Shown here: positions 28,691-40,950 of the stretch, piece by piece
Position numbering within the stretch: position 1 is the stretch's first letter
How the letters are laid out: every line of letters starts with the position of its first letter
Assembly (NCBI RefSeq): GCF_965363235.1
Contig: NC_134843.1
Coordinates: forward strand, 48,417,535-48,481,534
DNA length: 64,000 nucleotides
From: Mytilus galloprovincialis
Taxonomy: Eukaryota > Mollusca > Bivalvia > Mytilida > Mytilidae
Direction: 5' to 3'
Program-made: the position numbers and the translations under genes
The notes under the pieces: generated by a model
What the model saw: only the letters and a program-made list of their open reading frames with translations
Databases searched by the model: none
Told to the model about the DNA's origin: nothing

Positions 28691-30440
28691 GTTTTAAACT
28701 TTCTGATGTAATATTATATTTATAAGTGTTTGACTCCAAATTCCTTTGCAGTAAAGATTTAGTTTGACCACCTTATAAAACATAGAATTACTAGCGCAAA
28801 GCCTAATCAAGAATTTCAGAGAGGGAGAAGTGACTTCTATGCATCGTATAACATGCTTTTATAAAATTGATGGTATTTGACTATCAAAGTGCCATTTATA
28901 CCAAAGATTAGGTGTGTTCTGTCCCCCCCCCCCCCCCTCTCCCCACCCAATGAGCTTTCAATTTAAAGAGACATCTTTGGTTGTCCTCGTGTTAATTGTG
29001 TTTATGTGTTTCCTTGATTCATAGGACACCATCAGTCATTGTCAGTACTGATTTTTACTATGTGCCTGATTTTCTTTTCTTCATTTACCTCATCTCAAAG
29101 TTACAGAAAGGCGAAAAAATTTCTCACCTCACTGCAAGTTTAGGACAACCCTAACACCAGCTTGCAAAATAATTGGGTAGACTTTGTAAGATGTAACTTA
29201 AATATTGTCCAGTTATTTTTGTTCAAATCCTGCAATAGTTGATAAGTGAAATATTTGGGGAAGATTTTATTTGGGAGGAGAGGATTCATACATGTATAAG
29301 ATAGCTCATGTCTGCAGGCTAGCATCTTTATTTCCTGTCTGGTTTCCTTAAAGGATATTTTTCTTATCAATCTTTAGATCTTTTAGTTGATCAGCTAATA
29401 AAAATTAATCAGAAAAATTGATAGTCTTATTTTTGGTATAGTATTTTAAAATTGCCTGTTTTCAGGTTGGTTTGTATGAACATGCTCACTTACTTGAAAT
29501 TTCTTTCATCTAAAACATCTAAAACACAATAATTACAGTATAATTAAAGTAATTTATTTTTTCAGTAAATTTTTTTTTCTACATCATGATCGAAACCTCA
29601 CTAGAAAAAGCTAATGAATAATTAAAAGACAAATTATACAGAAGAAGTCAATGTAAGTGCTGGAAATCTATAGACATAATCAATATCATGTATTCCAATA
29701 ATAGACGATTTGGACACAGATATATATATATGTGCTAAGAGATGTGGACCTTAGTTTATAATTGGAAACAAAGTGGACCTTAGTTTATAATTTTAAACAA
29801 AGTGGACTTTAGTTTATAATTGGTAACAAAGTTTTATCATTGTCCTTGTATTAACTTTGCCACTTCTGAGACTTTGATCAGTAAATTTTACCTAGTACAG
29901 AAATAAGCATGTATGTTCTTGACAAGTTGTTTGACATTTGTAAGCATGGCCATGAAAAGAAATATTAAAAGATGTAGTAAGACAATGTGATTGTTAAAGG
30001 GCTATAGTATTATTCCAAGCTCTCGTCATTTTACAAGAAAGAAAATCAATTTCATTAAAGTTTATATTTGTTTCAATTAATTTGAAGAAAAAACTTTATT
30101 GTCAAGCTACTACAGACTAGAAAATGTATAAATCAATTTAGACTTGCTGATAAAAATTTAAATTATTGATGGTTTAAGGAAGCTTTTTATTATGTAGATT
30201 GTATTTTAGAGTTTATATGCTGAGCCTCCTCATTTCAGTTATCAAATCTATTGAGCATCATCATTGTCTTATTTCAGTTAGACTTTAGTACAATAGCTAT
30301 ATTTTTTTTTAATTGTTTCATTGACTTTTCAGTTGCTATAGTTGCAACACAGGTTGGAGAAAACAGAGTGTTCATTTAAGCTGTTAAGTTATGATGTTCA
30401 TAGTTATTCTGAAATAAATATACTGATATATCTTTTGCAG
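28691..30440. other. Region upstream of the DIPK1 coding exons
   Basis: Any 5' UTR exon of the DIPK1 gene should lie here or further left, but none can be identified by eye. The segment contains a C homopolymer (about 28922-28938) and a short tandem array (29736-29834). Confidence 0.45.
29736..29834. repeat. Tandem repeat, three units of about 32 bp
   Basis: Three consecutive copies of AGTGGACCTTAGTTTATAAT plus a variable AAACAA tail. It lies about 0.6 kb upstream of the first DIPK1 coding exon. Confidence 0.8.
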
Positions 30441-30458
30441 ATTTGGAGACCATGCAGA

Positions 30459-33387
30459 ATGAGAATAATAAGATGTAGGTTAAACCGCCTGATCAAGACA
30501 TCCATTTGTGCCACATTACTTATTTCCTTGGTCTATGTTATAAGTCTTGTAGTGATAACAGTAAAGGAAAATCGGTGTTCAAATGAGGAGTCACTGCATT
30601 TCATAGAAGATCTTGTAAGTATATTTTATATTGGTTAGACAATGTTACTAAAGATACTATAATTCTTAGTCAAGGATAAGTTATCATAATAAACCAGTTA
30701 TAGTGACATTTTAAATGCAATACCGTAATGTAAATGCAGTTTTCACACTGAGAATTTATTCAGATGAGTCCAGTCAGTCAATCTATTAAATTTGAAAAAT
30801 GTTCAATGAAATGATAAAGCAGCTATTGACTTATTGTTTACTTTTATTGCTGAAAACTTAGATTAAAATATCGTTTATGAATTACAGTGTGAGGACTACA
30901 AAAGTCATAGAGTTGAAGGCAGATTATGTGAAGCAATCTGTGAGTCTAAAGACATTATATTCCAAAAATGTGCAAACTACAGAGGAGGGAAAGTAGTTCT
31001 GCTGGCACAATGTAATGGAAGGTGTCAGGAAGGCAAAAATGTGAAGGCTGTAATCAAAACCAGAAGGTGGGAGGGACATCATTTTGAACCGTTGAATTTA
31101 GGTACACATGGTAATAAAAGTCTGACTGCAGATAGTTTAAAAATTGCAAAAACTTTAATGAATGATCTTATTTATTCTACAACAAAAGTAAACATGGGAA
31201 GTATCAAAGACATTTTTGAAAAACTATGGGAAATGGATTTCACCTCTTTTGTGAAGAATGCCAGATACCCTGGTGCTGACAATGTTGTCATAGAAAGCTT
31301 ATGGAAACTATTGAACCAAGATGAATACTTGTTTATGTCGGTGAATAAGGATAGTCATTTTATTCCAAAGATCTATGGAACATGTGGAGGAGTTTATGTG
31401 ATGGAGTATGCTCCATCAGGTGAAAATCTCAATTCATCTCCAAGCATTTTTACTGCTAAGAAAGGAGGCTGGGTTGAACGTGCAAGCATAGCATTGCAAA
31501 TTCTAGACATCTGTCAGTCATTAGACATAGATTTTCATGAACCTTTACATTTTTGTGATGTTAAGGAAGAAAACTTTGGATTAGATTCTAAAAAGCAAGT
31601 AAAAATAATTGATACTGACTCTTTATTTTATGACACATCAATGATGAAAGATTTAGGAGATCCAAAATGTAAAAGCCACCAAGAATGTGATTTCTTTGAT
31701 TGTCGAGGATGGTGTGATATAGAGAAAGAAAAATGTGTTCCTAAGAGAACTAATAATAATTTACAGGTAATAAATACGAAAATTTTTTTACTTAATTGGC
31801 TCCAAATTTGGAATAAAATAGTGTATTCAATTTAAAAAAGTTTTTTCAAGAAATTGAAGTCAACGCTTTCATGGGCAGAATTTTATAGGCTGGATATGTA
31901 TGCATGTACATGTATTTAAAAAATTTAAGATAACCTACCTACTAGCTATAACTTCTTATTGTGAATTTTTCTCACAACTCTTATTTTCCATGGTCTTAAG
32001 GGATATGGGAATTCTGATTGCTGTGCAAACAAATTTAAGGACATAAGGATATAAAACATAAACATTATGAAACATAAAAACTATTGATTTCTAGCACTCT
32101 CATTAGCTAAGTATATTTACGTCATATTTATAATATACTATTGATTATTGCACCTTAACTTTACTATTGTTTATCATGTAAATCTATTACATTGTACTTG
32201 TACTAAAATACAACAGCTTTGAATATGTGCTGTTAACTAATACAATATATTTTATTACACAAGTGGGTATACAAATGTATATGAAGAAATAACTTGCAAA
32301 GAAAATATCAGCAATGGTACATGTATATAATAATACATTGTAATTGGTTATTTTGTATTACAATTGGTTTGCAATATTGGTGGTTTTGTGAATATTGCAA
32401 ATAGATAAGCTATTATCATATACCCTTGTATGTCCATCTGTATTTACTCATTTCCAGACAGACTGACCCTGTTAAACTATCCTAAAACAGACTTTAACAC
32501 TTACAAAGTGTATTTCAACACTTTGTACTGTTAAAGTCTGTTTTGGGATTGTTTAAAAAGATAATAGGTCTATCTGTCTGTCCCTCCATCAGTCTGGCAA
32601 ATCAGTTTTCCACACTTTTTTCTCCATGCTTGAAGATAGTGATTTGATTTTTGGTATTTATAGTTTTATCATGACAAGTTGATGATTTTGTGCAGAGTAA
32701 TGGTCCTACGACTTAAAAATTCACTCAAATAATCAGTGTTGGATAATTTTTTGTGTCATTCCTGAAGATATTGATTTGATAATTAGTATAAAGTTTTATC
32801 ATGACAAAATTACAGATCAAGTTTGAATTTTGTTCTGGTATGAAGATTTATTGTCCTTAGACTTAGAGAATTCACTTAAATAATCAGTTTTCATGCTTGA
32901 AGATATTGACTTGAATTTTTTTATTTAGTTTACACTAAAGTTATAAATCAAGTTAGAATTGTGTTCCAATTCAAAAAAGGTTAACCGGTAGGGAACTATG
33001 TACATGTATTGCCATGCAATATCACAGAAGTCTTGTTGAAAATCAATTGCTTATTTCTCGGTTTTGCTTAGGTGATTGTTTGTAATTGTGGAGTCTAATT
33101 ATTTCTTTGAATGAAACTTTACTTTAATGGCTATTTTTTTTTCCTTTCAGAATGTTTGTGAAGACATTTTCATCCCCAGAGCACACAACTTTTACACAGG
33201 ACTTCTGTTCTACCCACCAGATGAAATTGCTGCTGAACTTAAACAACTCTTAGAAGAATGCGCTTATCCAAATAGAAATAAAGGAGAAATTGTAAGGACT
33301 CCAACACCCACAGAAGTCTTCTGGAAATTAGTAACATTATTAAAAAGAAGTAAACTTTTAACAAAACAGAATAGAAAAAATAGCTGA
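30459..33387 (+). CDS. DIPK1/FAM69-family divergent protein kinase, 423 residues
   Basis: Exons 30459-30614, 30888-31766 and 33151-33387 join in phase 0 with GT-AG borders, giving 52+293+78 residues, close to the 420-430 usual for the family. Residues about 15-35 form a membrane anchor after a basic N-terminus (MRIIRCRLNRL), so a type II ER or Golgi protein with a lumenal domain is expected. A cysteine-rich N-terminal part follows (CEDYKSHRVEGRLCEAIC). The kinase-like fold shows a beta-3 lysine (AVIK, Lys109), a catalytic-loop motif HFCDVKEENFGL (Asp276, Lys278, Asn281) and IIDTDSLF in place of DFG (Asp294). A second cysteine cluster, CKSHQECDFFDCRGWC, is also typical. An acceptor (TTTTGCAG) ends at 30440, so a 5' UTR or short coding exon lies upstream; the first ATG after it (30452) is out of frame. 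Which vertebrate paralogue (1A, 1B or 1C) it matches is not resolved. Confidence 0.92.
32484..32544. repeat. Inverted repeat in DIPK1 intron 2
   Basis: Arms AAACAGACTTTAACA...AAAGTGT and their near-exact complement, about 26 bp each, separated by 6-8 bases. It would form a strong RNA hairpin in the pre-mRNA. The remainder of intron 2 (31767-33150) shows nothing recognisable. Confidence 0.75.
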
Positions 33388-35074
33388 TAAGCATCATCAA
33401 AAGCAAAACATAGTTTCATCTCTTTATTTATATGTATAATTTATTTGTTGTATTTTTTTGTGAGAGAAATGTGTCTATACATTATAATTTAATTTTGGAT
33501 GTAAAAAGTCTTCTGATTGGCTAACAGTGTTTTGTCTATGAGCTCATAGACATAATTTTCTTATCATGCTTATGTTACCATGGCGTCATTAACGTTTTTT
33601 TTCATGATTTACTCCATCTTAAAATGGAATTTAGAATTAAATGATAAGAAATGACTTATATTTTTCTGTCTATTCCAAATAACTTAAAAAAAATGTGGTG
33701 CACACTTTATAACAATCTGCTACGCTGGTTATTCAGTGTCCACCCCATTTTTAATGTTTTTTCTTCAAAGACAGAAAAAATATTACAGTCATTCCCTAAT
33801 TGTTTTTTGTTGCCTTCATAGCACATTCACTTTTGTGTCTAAAGAGTTACTCATATCAAAACCTTGATGAGAGTTAGATTATCAGAATTTTTGGAAAATG
33901 GAACAGACAATTGTTCAAGTAGGTGACTGGTCAACTATGTTTTTTTATATGATAAAAGATTGTAAAGGTGCACATGTCTGTCAGGGTTAGTTTGATCTTT
34001 TTCATGGATAATTGATTAATTCCAGATTTTGTGATACCTGTAATTAAACCTTGGTTTCCAACATAAAATTCATTCATGATCAATAAATTAAAGCTGCAAG
34101 ACATTTCCATGTGTGTACTCTTGTTTTTATGTTACTGCATGTATTGCAAATGTATGTATATTTGATAAATACATAATTTTAAAAAGAAATCTGATGTTTA
34201 TGTTTATTTAGTCTTCCAAGTTTTTTTAACATTTATATACATGTACTATGAAATTATTTTATTGCAGTATACATAATAATTTCAAATAATTTCACCATTC
34301 TTATTGGTTATGCTCAAAATTTTTTGGAATTAGGGGCAAAGAAAGGGGGATAACTAGGTTTTTCTGGTCAATGGACAATTAAGACAATTTAACAGCAGTG
34401 TAAGGGATGTAACTCAAAAACATTTAACATACAATGTTGGGTATGTTTGGCATTTATCTCCTTTACACTACTTGTAAAGTTTAAAGAAGAAATCTTAAAT
34501 TGCACAATATTGCTCAATAGATTTGTAAGAACTTGACATTTGTTTTGTGTCAGGAACTCATATTATGTCAAAGACTTGATCACAATCCAAATTCAGAGCT
34601 GGATCAAGCTTGAATGTTGTGTCCATACTTGCCCAGCTGTTCAGGGTTCGACCTCTTCTGCGGTATAAAGCTGCACCTGGTTGCTATTTATTTTTCTAAA
34701 AAAAATATTATTAGGCCTATTATTTCATATTTTATTTTAAATTCTACCAGAAAGATTTCTTTCTATTCACAAAACAACTGTTTTTGCATGAATAATTTAT
34801 GCAAAACTGGGTAATTTTTCACAACTTATACCTTAGAAAAAGGCCTGGTGGCCCATGATTTTTATTATACTTAAAAAAGCATTGTAAAAATTATATTTTG
34901 ACAAAGTGCATGAAAATTCTGTTAAAGGTTGCAAAACCTGGAAGATAATACTTTTAAAACCATCTTTGTTACAATAACTTTTACCAACTGTGCACCTCAG
35001 GGTATTGATAAATACATGTACTGCAAATTTTATCATTGAGATTTTTTGCATGTTGTGTGTTAGAATATACAACA
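33388..35074. other. 3' flank of DIPK1 with repeat fragments
   Basis: An AATAAA at about 34082 could end the DIPK1 transcript, which would give a 3' UTR near 0.7 kb. It lies within a sequence resembling the end of the E-type repeat (ACATTTCCATGTGTGTACTC). Bases 34320-34690 are a B' fragment ending in the conserved head GTTCAGGGTTCGACCTCT. Nothing else recognised. Confidence 0.45.
34320..34690 (-). repeat. B'-variant fragment
   Basis: Contains the AGCAGTGTAAGGGA...TTTACACTACTTG inverted pair seen also at 46690-47160 and 61460-61550, then CATACTTGCCCAGCTGTTCA and the GCGGTATAAAGCTGC end. Confidence 0.6.
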
Positions 35075-36029
35075 GTTTTTTTATACGACCGCAAAAATTG
35101 AAAATTTTTTGGTCGTATATTGGTATGTTGTTGGCGTCGTTGTCGTCGTCGGTGTCGTCATCGTCGTCATTGTCCGAATACTTTTAGTTTTCGCACTCTA
35201 ACTTTAGTAAAAGTGAATAGAAATCTATGAAATTTTAACACAAGGTTTATGACCACAAAAAGAAGGTTGGGATTAATTTTGGGAGTTTTGGTCCCAATAT
35301 TTTAGGAATTAGGGGCCAAAAAGGGCCCAAGTAAGCATTTTCTTGGTTTTCGCACTATAACTTTAGTTTAAGTGAATAGAAATCTATGAAATTTTGACAC
35401 AAGGTTTATGACCACAAAAGGAAGGTTGGGATTGATTTTGGGTTGTTTGGTTCTAACAGTTTAGGAATTAGGGGCTAAAAAAGAGCCCAAATAAGCATTA
35501 TTCTTGGTTTTCACACAATAACTTTAGTATAAGTAAATAGAAATCAATGAAATGTAAACACAAGGTTTATGACCACAAAAGGAAGGTTGGGATTGATTTT
35601 GGGAGTTGAGGTGCCAACAGTTAAGGAATAAGGGACCAAAAAGGGGCCCAAATAAGCATTATTCTTGGTTTTCGCACCATAACTTTAGTATAAGTAAATA
35701 GAAATCTATGAAATTTAAACACAAGGTTTAAGACCATAAAAGGAAGGAGGGGTTTGATTTTGGGAGTTTTGGTCCCAACAGTTTAGGAATAAGGGGCCCA
35801 AAGAGTCCAAAATTGAACTTTGTTTGATTTCATCAAAAATTGAATAATTGGGGTTCTTTGATATGCCGAATCTAACTGTGTATGTAGATTCTTAAGTTTT
35901 GGTCCCGTTTTCAAATTGGTCTACATTAAGGTCCAAAGGGTCCAAAATTAAACTTAGTTTGATTTTAACAAAAATTGAATCCATGGGGTTCTTTGATATG
36001 CTGAATATAAAAATGTACTTAGATTTTTG

Positions 36030-37133
36030 TCGAGCCTGCAACTTTTGTTGCAGAAAGCTCGACATAGGGATAGTGATCCGGCGGCGGCGGCGGCTACGGC
36101 GGCTACGGCGGCGGCGTTAGCTAACTTTTTAAAAGCTTTATATTTTAGAGGGTGGAAGACCTGGATGCTTCATACTTTGTATATAGATGCCTCATGTTAC
36201 GAAGTTTCCGTCAGTCACATGTCAAATGTCCTTGACCTCATTTTCATGGTTCAGTGACCACTTGAAAAAAAAGTTCAGATTTTTTGTAATGTTGAATTCT
36301 CTCTTATCATAAGTAATAGGATAATTATATTTGGTATATGCGTACCTTGCAAGGTCCTCATGCCCGTCAGACAGTTTTCACTTGACCTCGACCTCATTTC
36401 ATGGATCAGTGAACAAGGTTAAGTTTTGGTGGTCAAGTCCATATCTCAGATACTATAAGCAATAGGTCTAGTATATTCGGTGTATGGAAGGACTGTAAGG
36501 TGTACATGTCCAACTGGCAGGTGTCATCTGACCTTGACCTCATTTTCATGGTTCAGTGGTTATAGTTAAGTTTTTGTGTTTTGGTCTGTTTTTCTCATAC
36601 TTTATGCAATAGATCTACTATATTTGTTGTATGGAATGATTGTAAGATGTACATGTCTAGCGGGCAGATGTCATCTGACCTTGAGCTCATTTTCATGGTT
36701 GAGTGGTCAAAGTTAAGTTTTTGAGTTTTGGTCTTTTTATCTAATACTATATGCCATAGGTCAACTATATTTGGTGTATGGAAATATTTTATGATCTATA
36801 TGTCAGTCCCGCAGGTTTTATTTGACCTCGACCTCATTTTCACGGTTCATTGCTCAGTGTTAAGTTTTTGTGTTTTGGTCTATTTTTCTTAAACTATAAG
36901 TAATAGGTCAACTATATTTGTTGTATGGAAGCATTGTTAGCTGTACATGTCTGCCTGGCATGGTTCATCTGACCTTGACCTCATTTTCATGGTTCATTGG
37001 TCTTTGTTTAGTTATCTTGGTTAATGCTAAGTTTATGTGACAGTTTTTAATAAAGTTTTATACTTAGGACTATCAACATAATATCAATAATTAGTAAAGA
37101 AGGCGAGACATTTCAGCGTGTGCACTCTTGTTG
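36030..37133 (+). repeat. E-type dispersed element inside a B copy
   Basis: Starts TCGAGCCTGCAACTTTTGTT (with a GCAAC/GTTGC hairpin), followed by a GC-rich GGCGGC/TACGGC run (36077-36117). Then come about six units of roughly 150 bp built on CTTGACCTCATTTTCATGGT and ATATTTGGTGTATGG. It ends GCGAGACATTTCAGCGTGTG CACTCTTG. A second copy begins at 63211/63340, and a fragment lies at 43820-44125. B sequence on the two sides joins cleanly (AGATTTTTG / ATTATTGGCCC), with TTG repeated at both edges. Confidence 0.72.
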
Positions 37134-37814
37134 ATTATTGGCCCAGTTTTCAAGTTGGTCCAAATCGGGGTCCAAAATTGAACTTTGTTTGATTTCATCA
37201 AAAATTGAATAATTGGGGTTCTTTGATATGCCAAATCTAACTGTGTATGTAGATTCTTAATTTTTGGTCCCGTTTTCAAATTGGTCTACATTAAAGTCCA
37301 AAGGGTCCAAAATTACACTAAGTTTGATTTTAACAAAAAATGAATTCTTGGGCTTTTTTGATATGCTGAATCTAAACATGTACTTAGATTTTTGATTATG
37401 GACCCAGTTTTCAAGTTGGTTCAAATCAGGATCCAAAATTATTATATTAAGTATTGTGCAATAGCAAGAAATTTTCAATTGCACAGTATTCAGCAATAGC
37501 ACGAAATCTTCAATTGCACAGTATTGTGCAATAGCAAGAAAATTTCAATTGCACAGTATTGCGCAATAGCAAGAAATCTGCAATTGCACAGTATTGTGCA
37601 ATAGCAAATATTTTCAATTGCACAGTATTGCGCAATAGCAAGAAATATCTAATTGCACAGTATTGTGCAATAGCAAGAAATTTTCAATTGGAGTTATCTT
37701 TCTTTGTTCAGAATAGTAGTTGAATCAACTTAAATCATTGTTTTATACAATATACAATGTATATTCACTTTTACTACCGACCAATCTTTACCATTCAGTG
37801 ATAACAAGCACTTT

Positions 37815-37833
37815 ATTATACCCCACGCAACGA

Positions 37834-37869
<36 letters not shown>

Positions 37870-38755
37870 CGTCAGTCCTGTTTCTTGTCATCGCAACTCC
37901 TCTCAAACCACACAACAGAATTTCACGAAACCTTTTCAGATAATAAGGACATACTATGTAGTTGTGCATATCGACAGGAAATTGCGATTCAATTTTTTTT
38001 CTAGGAGTTACGCCCCTTTGAACTTATTTACTTTAATGTACTACTGCAACAGTTTGTCATCGCAACTCCTCTCAAACCACACAACAGAATTTCACGAAAC
38101 CTTTTCAGATAATAAGGACATACTATGTAGTTGTGCATATCGACGGGAAATTGCGATTCAATTTTTTTTCTAGGAGTTACGCCCCTTTGAACTTATTTAC
38201 TTTAATGTACTACTGCAACAGTTTGTCATCGCAACTCCTCTCAAACCACACAACAGAATTTCACGAAACCTTTTCAGATAATAAGAACATACTATGTAGT
38301 TGTGCATATCGACGGGAAATTGCGATTCAATTTTTTTTCTAGGAGTTACGCTCCTTTGAACTTATTTACTTTAATGTATTACTGCAACAGTTTGTCATCA
38401 CAACTCCTCTCAAACCACACAACAGAATTTTATGAAACTTTGTAGATAATAAGGACATACTATGTAGATGTGCATATCAACAGGAAATTACGGTTCAATT
38501 TTTTTTCTAGGAGTTATGCCCCTTTGAACTTATTTGCTTCGATGTACTTCTGCAACAGTTTGTCATCTCAACTCCTCTGAAAACACACAACAGAATTTCA
38601 TGCAATTTTGTAGATAATAAGGACATACTATGTATATTGACAGGAAATTATTATAGTCAATATTTTTTTTATACAATTTTTTTTTCTTATACTTATTTAA
38701 TTTCTCCAATGACAATGTGGGGACGTGGGGTATGTGAGCGTGCTCACTAAGGTTC
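37815..38755 (+). repeat. Tandem-unit element (about 170 bp units) inside the same B copy
   Basis: Starts with the hairpin ATACCCCACGCAACGAAGTT...GGGTAT and a CCGTCCGTC run. About 4.5 units of roughly 170 bp follow, each containing GTTTGTCATCGCAACTCCTC and TAGGAGTTACGCCCCTTTGA. It ends GACGTGGGGTATGTGAGCGT. The first units are almost identical, while later ones decay, a sign of recent expansion at one side. The repeated open frames inside are periodic artefacts. Confidence 0.75.
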
Positions 38756-39257
38756 TTTAATTTTACATTTTAATATTTTATAATGTATTTAAGAGTAGTT
38801 ATTGTTGCAAACTCCATTAGAAATTTGAATTGATATCAGTTTTGGAAAAAGGGAAAGGGGATGTGAAAAAAAGGGGGGTTGAGTTAAATTTTTCTCATTT
38901 CAGATTTCATAAATAAAAAGAAAATTTCTTCAAACATTTTTTTGAGAGGATTAATATTCAACAGCATAGTGAATTGCTCAAAGGCAAAAAAAAAAATTTT
39001 TAAGTTCATTAGACCACATTCATTCTGTGTCAGAAACCTATGCTGTGTCAACTATTTAATTTTAGATTTAAATAAGTTTGAAGAAGAAATCTTTAATTGA
39101 TTTGTAAAATCTTGACATTTGTTTTGTGTAAAAAACCCATATAATGTCAAAAAATTGATCACAATCCAAATTCAGAGCTGTATCACGCTTGAATGTTTTG
39201 TCCATACTTGCCCCAACTGTTCAGGGTTCGACCTCTGCGGTCGTATAAAGCTGCGCC

Positions 39258-39963
39258 CTGTGGAGCATCTGGTTTTGACTATTTTTATGTGTTGTGAGAC
39301 CTAAATCAACTACTGCAATATTACATTATTTTGTTGTTGCTTAATTTATATACATCTATGATTTAGTGTATCATAAGAAGTCAATGCTCCAATATATTTA
39401 ATTTTCATACGCACATTCCATTGTACTAAATGACATCAAGATTTGTTTTGATGTTTGTGATTTTGGGTTGTTGTCTGACTGCTGTTTTGCAGCACCACAA
39501 TTCTTTTATTTTCTCAATGTATTGTCATTTGTTTAAAGGCCTAATGATCTGTTTAATAATGCTTTCTCCTATAATACTATTGTTAGGGTTGTATGTATAT
39601 TTAATCACTTGCAATGAGTATATATTGTTCAGACTTATCCTGTAATTTTACATTCCAGTGTTTAGATTTACTATTTTTTTTTATACACCACCAAGTTATT
39701 TATACGACTAAAATATATGGCATAAAGGATTCATAAGAATTAAAAGATTCCAGATGGTTTTTGGAAAGATTGGAACTTGTTCTAAATCTTTCCTTAGGCA
39801 CTGGCCTCCCTAACAACACGACAGGTTAGCTACTATTACTAAATGTATTTACACTGAAATATAGTTCCCTATAGTTCTCATCTATGTGCACATAATATAC
39901 ATATATAAACTGTAAAAAAATGGGTTTTATTTTTGGAGCAGTTCATTCAAGAATGTATGTCAT
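39258..39963. other. Intergenic DNA, nothing supported
   Basis: An open frame at 39430-39645 begins with a hydrophobic stretch, but it has no homology I recognise and no splice context, so it is not called. Confidence 0.4.
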
Positions 39964-40950
39964 TAAGGTGTTTTGGTGGAAAGGCTTTTTTAAAAATATT
40001 TTGATTAGGTCATTGAGTATTGATACAATACTAGATTATTGACAACTGTCATTATCATCAACCATTCAGGGACAGGGTGGACCTTTAATTGAAATGCCCC
40101 ACCTCCTAAAGGGTCAATCAAATTGACCACATTACTTATCAACCTCAGTCTTACATAATTATATAGACCATTTAATATACATCCCAATACACAAATATCA
40201 ATGAATATTTGACCTAATAATTGAATACACAAATGTATATATTAGATGTTTGATATATAAGGATGATAGATTGATTTTTTGCCTATTACTTTTGATCTAC
40301 ATTACATAAAGTGATTCTGTAAATTATGTCTGAAAGATAAATGATTAATTAAGGATTAATAAGATCTTTAAAATAAAATTAAATATAAATATGAATATAT
40401 AAAAGGTATTCTAGTAAATAATTTACTTGATAAATTTCCAATAATCATCTGCAATTAATCAACAGTTTTAAAATTTTAAAACTTTAAATTATAACAAACC
40501 ATTTTTTATTAGGTTTATTCCCCATCAATCGTTATGTCTATTTTAGTCATTTGAATTTTTATAAGAAGTGAAAATATATTTTTGCAATTAAGAAAAAATC
40601 CACATTTCAATAAAATAAGTTTTTATGTTGAAAAAGTACATTTTCAATGCCCTGTGCTAAAAAATACTTTATAAATTGATCAAAAGGCACTCTACAACTT
40701 TTAATCTTCAATGTCATTTAACCTATGTTTCACCTTATAAAATGCCCCAAAACAATATTTTTAGATTATTTTTGTTGACACTTTAAAGTTTTTAGCTGTT
40801 GGTCTAGATCTTATGTCTTACAAGGGTAGTTGGTAACATTTACTAGAAGAATTGTCAGCAATAGTTAATGTTCTTTGGCCCCACCATACCTTAATATGAA
40901 ATTATTCAAACTATTCTTCCAATCTTTCCATGAGTGATTTCCATCATTTT
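39964..40950. repeat. Non-coding block duplicated at 27412-28345 (right copy)
   Basis: Collinear with the left copy over most of its length, same orientation, with an extra segment of about 240 bp (roughly 40480-40760) and a loss of about 200 bp near 40855. See the left copy. Confidence 0.7.

Larger units (their letters stand above)
35075..39257 (-). repeat. B-family element, interrupted by two insertions
   Basis: Left end: hairpin TATACGACCGCAAAAATTG...GGTCGTATA, then GTCGTC repeats and about four 161 bp-type units (35190-35810), then 260 bp-type units. At about 36030 an E-type element intrudes and B sequence resumes at 37134. The palindromic ATTGCACAGTATTGTGCAAT array follows (37450-37690). 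A second insertion occupies about 37815-38755, after which B resumes through to GCGGTCGTATAAAGCTGCGC (about 39257). Without the insertions it is about 2.1 kb, matching the other copies. Confidence 0.75.

Noticed and set aside
28922..28938. C homopolymer upstream of DIPK1 as a regulatory element
   Set aside because: A simple homopolymer with no conserved flanks; more likely slippage or an assembly-sensitive tract.
37850..38342. Three similar 69-107 codon frames repeated in series
   Set aside because: They arise from the 170 bp tandem units and share no homology with known proteins.
39430..39645. 71-codon frame with a hydrophobic, signal-like start
   Set aside because: No splice context, no recognisable domain and the same composition as the surrounding AT-rich DNA.
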